Shown one piece after another: positions 61,983 through 64,000 of a stretch of 64,000 nt of DNA. Below the pieces are notes generated by a model, which ran no database searches, was not told the DNA's origin, and was given only the letters and a program-made list of their open reading frames with translations. The stretch spans positions 6,144,001-6,208,000 of the forward strand of contig NZ_CP050700.1 in the NCBI RefSeq assembly GCF_010646885.2. The letters run 5' to 3'. Both the position numbers and the translations under genes were made by a program. Numbering within the stretch: the first letter of the stretch is position 1; each line of letters starts with the position of its first letter. Origin of the DNA: Desulfopila sp. IMCC35008. Lineage in GTDB: Bacteria; Desulfobacterota; Desulfobulbia; Desulfobulbales; Desulfocapsaceae.

Positions 61983-64000
61983 TTAGCAGGCAGAGCTTTC
62001 CATATGCATATCCCTGAGCCAGTCGTTTAATTCCCGAACAGAAGGATAATCAAATATGGAGGAGAGCTTGAGGAAATCTCCTCTCTCACCAAGGCTTCGC
62101 CGGAGTTTCATCAGGATTTGGCTCGCCTGCAGGCTATCGCCCCCAACCTGGAAAAAATTGTCGTCTGCAGCCATGTCGGGATACTCCAGCTGGTTACGAT
62201 AGATCTGTAGTACAATATCTTCGGTGTGTGACATAACGGTAGCGCCTGGTGGAGTCTCCGGTTGTTCTTTTGCATTGTTGCAAGAACAATTTTGCATGGT
62301 CTCTGCTGGCAGAGAGACCTCCAAACCAGTAGCATACTCGTGCTCGCCGGTTTGGAGATTGCTTTTTTCAGGTGCACTCTCAAGAGTCTGTTGATGAAGC
62401 CACTGCTCTATACGAGGTGCCAGTGACCTGGTTGAAACGAGCATTTGAGTAATGGATGGCATGGAAAGTATGCGCTCAAGAGTTTCGATGCCCTCGGCAG
62501 GACTCATGGCGAACTTTGCCGCGGTATGCTCATAAGCGGAGACCTGTTCTTTCGTGTACGCAAAATCCCAATCGTCCCAGTTGACACTGATCCACGCCGG
62601 ATCAGGCCCGCCCGAAAACTGTTGCGCAAAACTATCCATTACGCGGTTGGCGGCCGTGTAGGCGGTCATGCTGTAACCACCGAGAATCGACGCCAGAGAG
62701 GAAAACAGCAAAACAAAAGAGGGAGATTTACCCGTTATTTTTTTACAATCTTCAACAGCCTGTTGAAGATTGTAAAGGCCTTGAATTTTAGGGGCGAATT
62801 CTGATTCTGAAATATCGTAGTTTATTTCTGGTAGATATCGAAGGTTGGCTACTCCGGCAGCATGAAAAACTCCATCAATGACGCCGAATCGCTCTACAGC
62901 TGTTTGCAGTAACCGTTTTACCTCGTCAGGTTTGCTCATATCTGTACGTATTACAACCAATTCAGCTCCGGCTGCCTCCAGTTCCAGCAGTCGGGATATT
63001 GCCTTTTGAAGTTCAGGGTCGGTTTGCGGGTTGTCATGTAATTCTTGCCAGCGGCAAGGACTGGGGAAATCACCCCGGCATGTGAGTATAATTTTAGCCG
63101 ATAGAGATGCCAGGTGACCGGCAAGAGTTCTACCTATTCGCCCCATGCCACCTGTAATTATATAAATTCCTCCGCGCCGCATGCGTCTGCCGGACTTACC
63201 GAAAACCGGCGGCAGAACAGTCTGTTCGTATCGCTGGACCCAACGATGGGGACCGCGATAAGCTATTACTGGTTCAGGATCTGGTGTGATTACCCGGAAC
63301 TCCTGTAACAGGTTGTCAACCATTCCATTGGAACCGGCATCTTCATCCTTTTGGCTAATCTCTACATCCAGCAGACGGCAGGCAATGTGAGGATTTTCCT
63401 GTGGCAGGACAATGGCTGGGCCAAAGAGTGTTGATTTGAGAGGATTCGTGTTTTCCTGACTTACCTGAACTGTTTTATCTGTGACCAGCCAGATATCAAC
63501 GGTCTCTAAATGTTTTGGGTCGGATACTGCCTTGGCCAGATAGAGTGCATGATAATAGGTACCCGCAAGGGTGGAGCCACGGTCAGGCTCTTTTCCGGTG
63601 AGTGTCCAGAAGTCGATGACTCTCTGGGGAGAGTTGCCTTCCTGTCTCAGTGTATTAAAGAGCAGACCGTATTCATCAGGATTGGATGGGTTGAGGAAAT
63701 ACTTGCCGTTTTCCACGTTGAAAGGGTGATAACTTTGCCTCACCTGTATGACTGTATCACCGGCTGCTTCAAGTCTTTCAACTAATTGAGAACTGAGCGT
63801 GGTGCCCTCTTCCTGGTCGTCTTCCATAAAGAGCAGCCAGGAAATCTGATGAGCGCTTCCGGAATGCTCATTGTTTAGTGGCGGAAGGGAGCGTGTCCAG
63901 GAAGGGATATAACCGCGTTTAGAAATATCGGTAATTTTTCCAAATTGGCCACATGCGGCAGGTGACTGAATGAGAGGTTCGCGAGTGGTATTCCAACTAC
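61983..64000 (-). CDS. Polyketide synthase, C-terminal part (KR and carrier domain), 5' end beyond window
   Basis: At least 672 residues; the frame stays open to the right edge, so the ATG at 63827 is internal. The end of the protein is a ketoreductase: a structural subdomain, then GGIYIITGGMGRIGRTLA (NADPH site) and LLFSSLASILGGYSMTAYTAANRVMD with catalytic Ser, Tyr and Asn. A carrier domain follows with the phosphopantetheine site in DNFFQVGGDSLQAS, and no thioesterase. It is probably the last module of a PKS or hybrid PKS/NRPS protein. Upstream domains lie outside the window, so the product cannot be predicted. Confidence 0.85.
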   Translation of the reverse strand, partial: SWNTTREPLIQSPAACGQFGKITDISKRGYIPSWTRSLPPLNNEHSGSAHQISWLLFMEDDQEEGTTLSSQLVERLEAAGDTVIQVRQSYHPFNVENGKYFLNPSNPDEYGLLFNTLRQEGNSPQRVIDFWTLTGKEPDRGSTLAGTYYHALYLAKAVSDPKHLETVDIWLVTDKTVQVSQENTNPLKSTLFGPAIVLPQENPHIACRLLDVEISQKDEDAGSNGMVDNLLQEFRVITPDPEPVIAYRGPHRWVQRYEQTVLPPVFGKSGRRMRRGGIYIITGGMGRIGRTLAGHLASLSAKIILTCRGDFPSPCRWQELHDNPQTDPELQKAISRLLELEAAGAELVVIRTDMSKPDEVKRLLQTAVERFGVIDGVFHAAGVANLRYLPEINYDISESEFAPKIQGLYNLQQAVEDCKKITGKSPSFVLLFSSLASILGGYSMTAYTAANRVMDSFAQQFSGGPDPAWISVNWDDWDFAYTKEQVSAYEHTAAKFAMSPAEGIETLERILSMPSITQMLVSTRSLAPRIEQWLHQQTLESAPEKSNLQTGEHEYATGLEVSLPAETMQNCSCNNAKEQPETPPGATVMSHTEDIVLQIYRNQLEYPDMAADDNFFQVGGDSLQASQILMKLRRSLGERGDFLKLSSIFDYPSVRELNDWLRDMHMESSAC

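Noticed and set aside
61688..62017. A 109-codon plus-strand frame and an overlapping 73-codon frame at 61765
   Set aside because: No recognisable domain and overlap with the PKS 3' end; left unannotated.

Overview
The window looks like chromosome from a marine anaerobe of the Desulfobacterota (sulfate reducers such as Desulfobulbales/Desulfobacterales). This is inference, not proof. It rests on roughly even base composition, a two-subunit glycine decarboxylase (GcvPA/GcvPB), a branched-chain-type ABC transporter operon with embedded acyl-CoA synthetases, many multidomain signalling proteins, a sulfite/nitrite-reductase-like ferredoxin protein, and a gene that only makes sense if an in-frame TGA is read as selenocysteine. 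No rRNA, tRNA, CRISPR array, insertion sequence or phage gene was recognised.

Layout. 0-1.3 kb: end of a UspA gene and a lone CheR-type methyltransferase. 1.5-10.6 kb (minus strand): livG, acyl-CoA synthetase, livH, livM, livJ, livF, UspA and a second, degenerate AMP-ligase, probably one transcription unit for uptake and CoA activation of an organic acid or amino acid. 10.7-16.5 kb: GAF-PAS-LuxR regulator, a Ser/Thr kinase fused to UspA and a CZB-like zinc domain, and a BaeSR-like two-component pair. 16.6-24.3 kb: DUF2721 and GtrA membrane proteins, a selenocysteine-containing triple-rhodanese lipoprotein, a J-domain protein, a DUF6165-like protein with a GT9 glycosyltransferase, a K+ channel/RCK protein and a CDP-alcohol phosphatidyltransferase. 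24.4-32.6 kb: iron alcohol dehydrogenase, then Lrp/AsnC regulator, gcvT-gcvH-gcvPA-gcvPB-lipB-lipA. 32.6-36.6 kb: DUF5329, an EEP-family phosphodiesterase and a PLD-family lipoprotein, and a siroheme ferredoxin-like protein. 37-42.3 kb: a tandem-duplicated periplasmic binding protein with a hybrid histidine kinase, and two GNAT acetyltransferases. 42.5-45.3 kb: small exported protein, FemAB-like transferase, polysaccharide-deacetylase-like protein.

45.3-57.2 kb is the most unusual block. On the minus strand, potB-potC-potD-potA-like transporter genes run into a proline-racemase/hydroxyproline-epimerase family gene, a YtcJ-like amidohydrolase and an AblB-type beta-amino-acid N-acetyltransferase. 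An IclR regulator sits at the head, and divergent from it lies an 819-residue KamA-family (lysine 2,3-aminomutase-like) radical-SAM protein followed by a stand-alone M23-like domain. The KamA protein keeps the cluster cysteines and the PLP lysine, lacks acidic residues at the lysine-recognition positions, and carries a second aminomutase-like barrel without a cluster motif. Together with AblB this suggests import and conversion of a non-lysine amino acid to a beta-amino acid or its N-acetyl derivative. The substrate is unknown. 57.5-61.6 kb: a MarR regulator and a proVWX glycine-betaine transporter headed by twin 16-bp palindromes. 62-64 kb: the 3' end of a polyketide synthase gene (KR and carrier domain) that runs off the right edge.

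The strongest findings are the selenocysteine rhodanese with a visible SECIS-like hairpin, and the KamA/AblB/transporter cluster.
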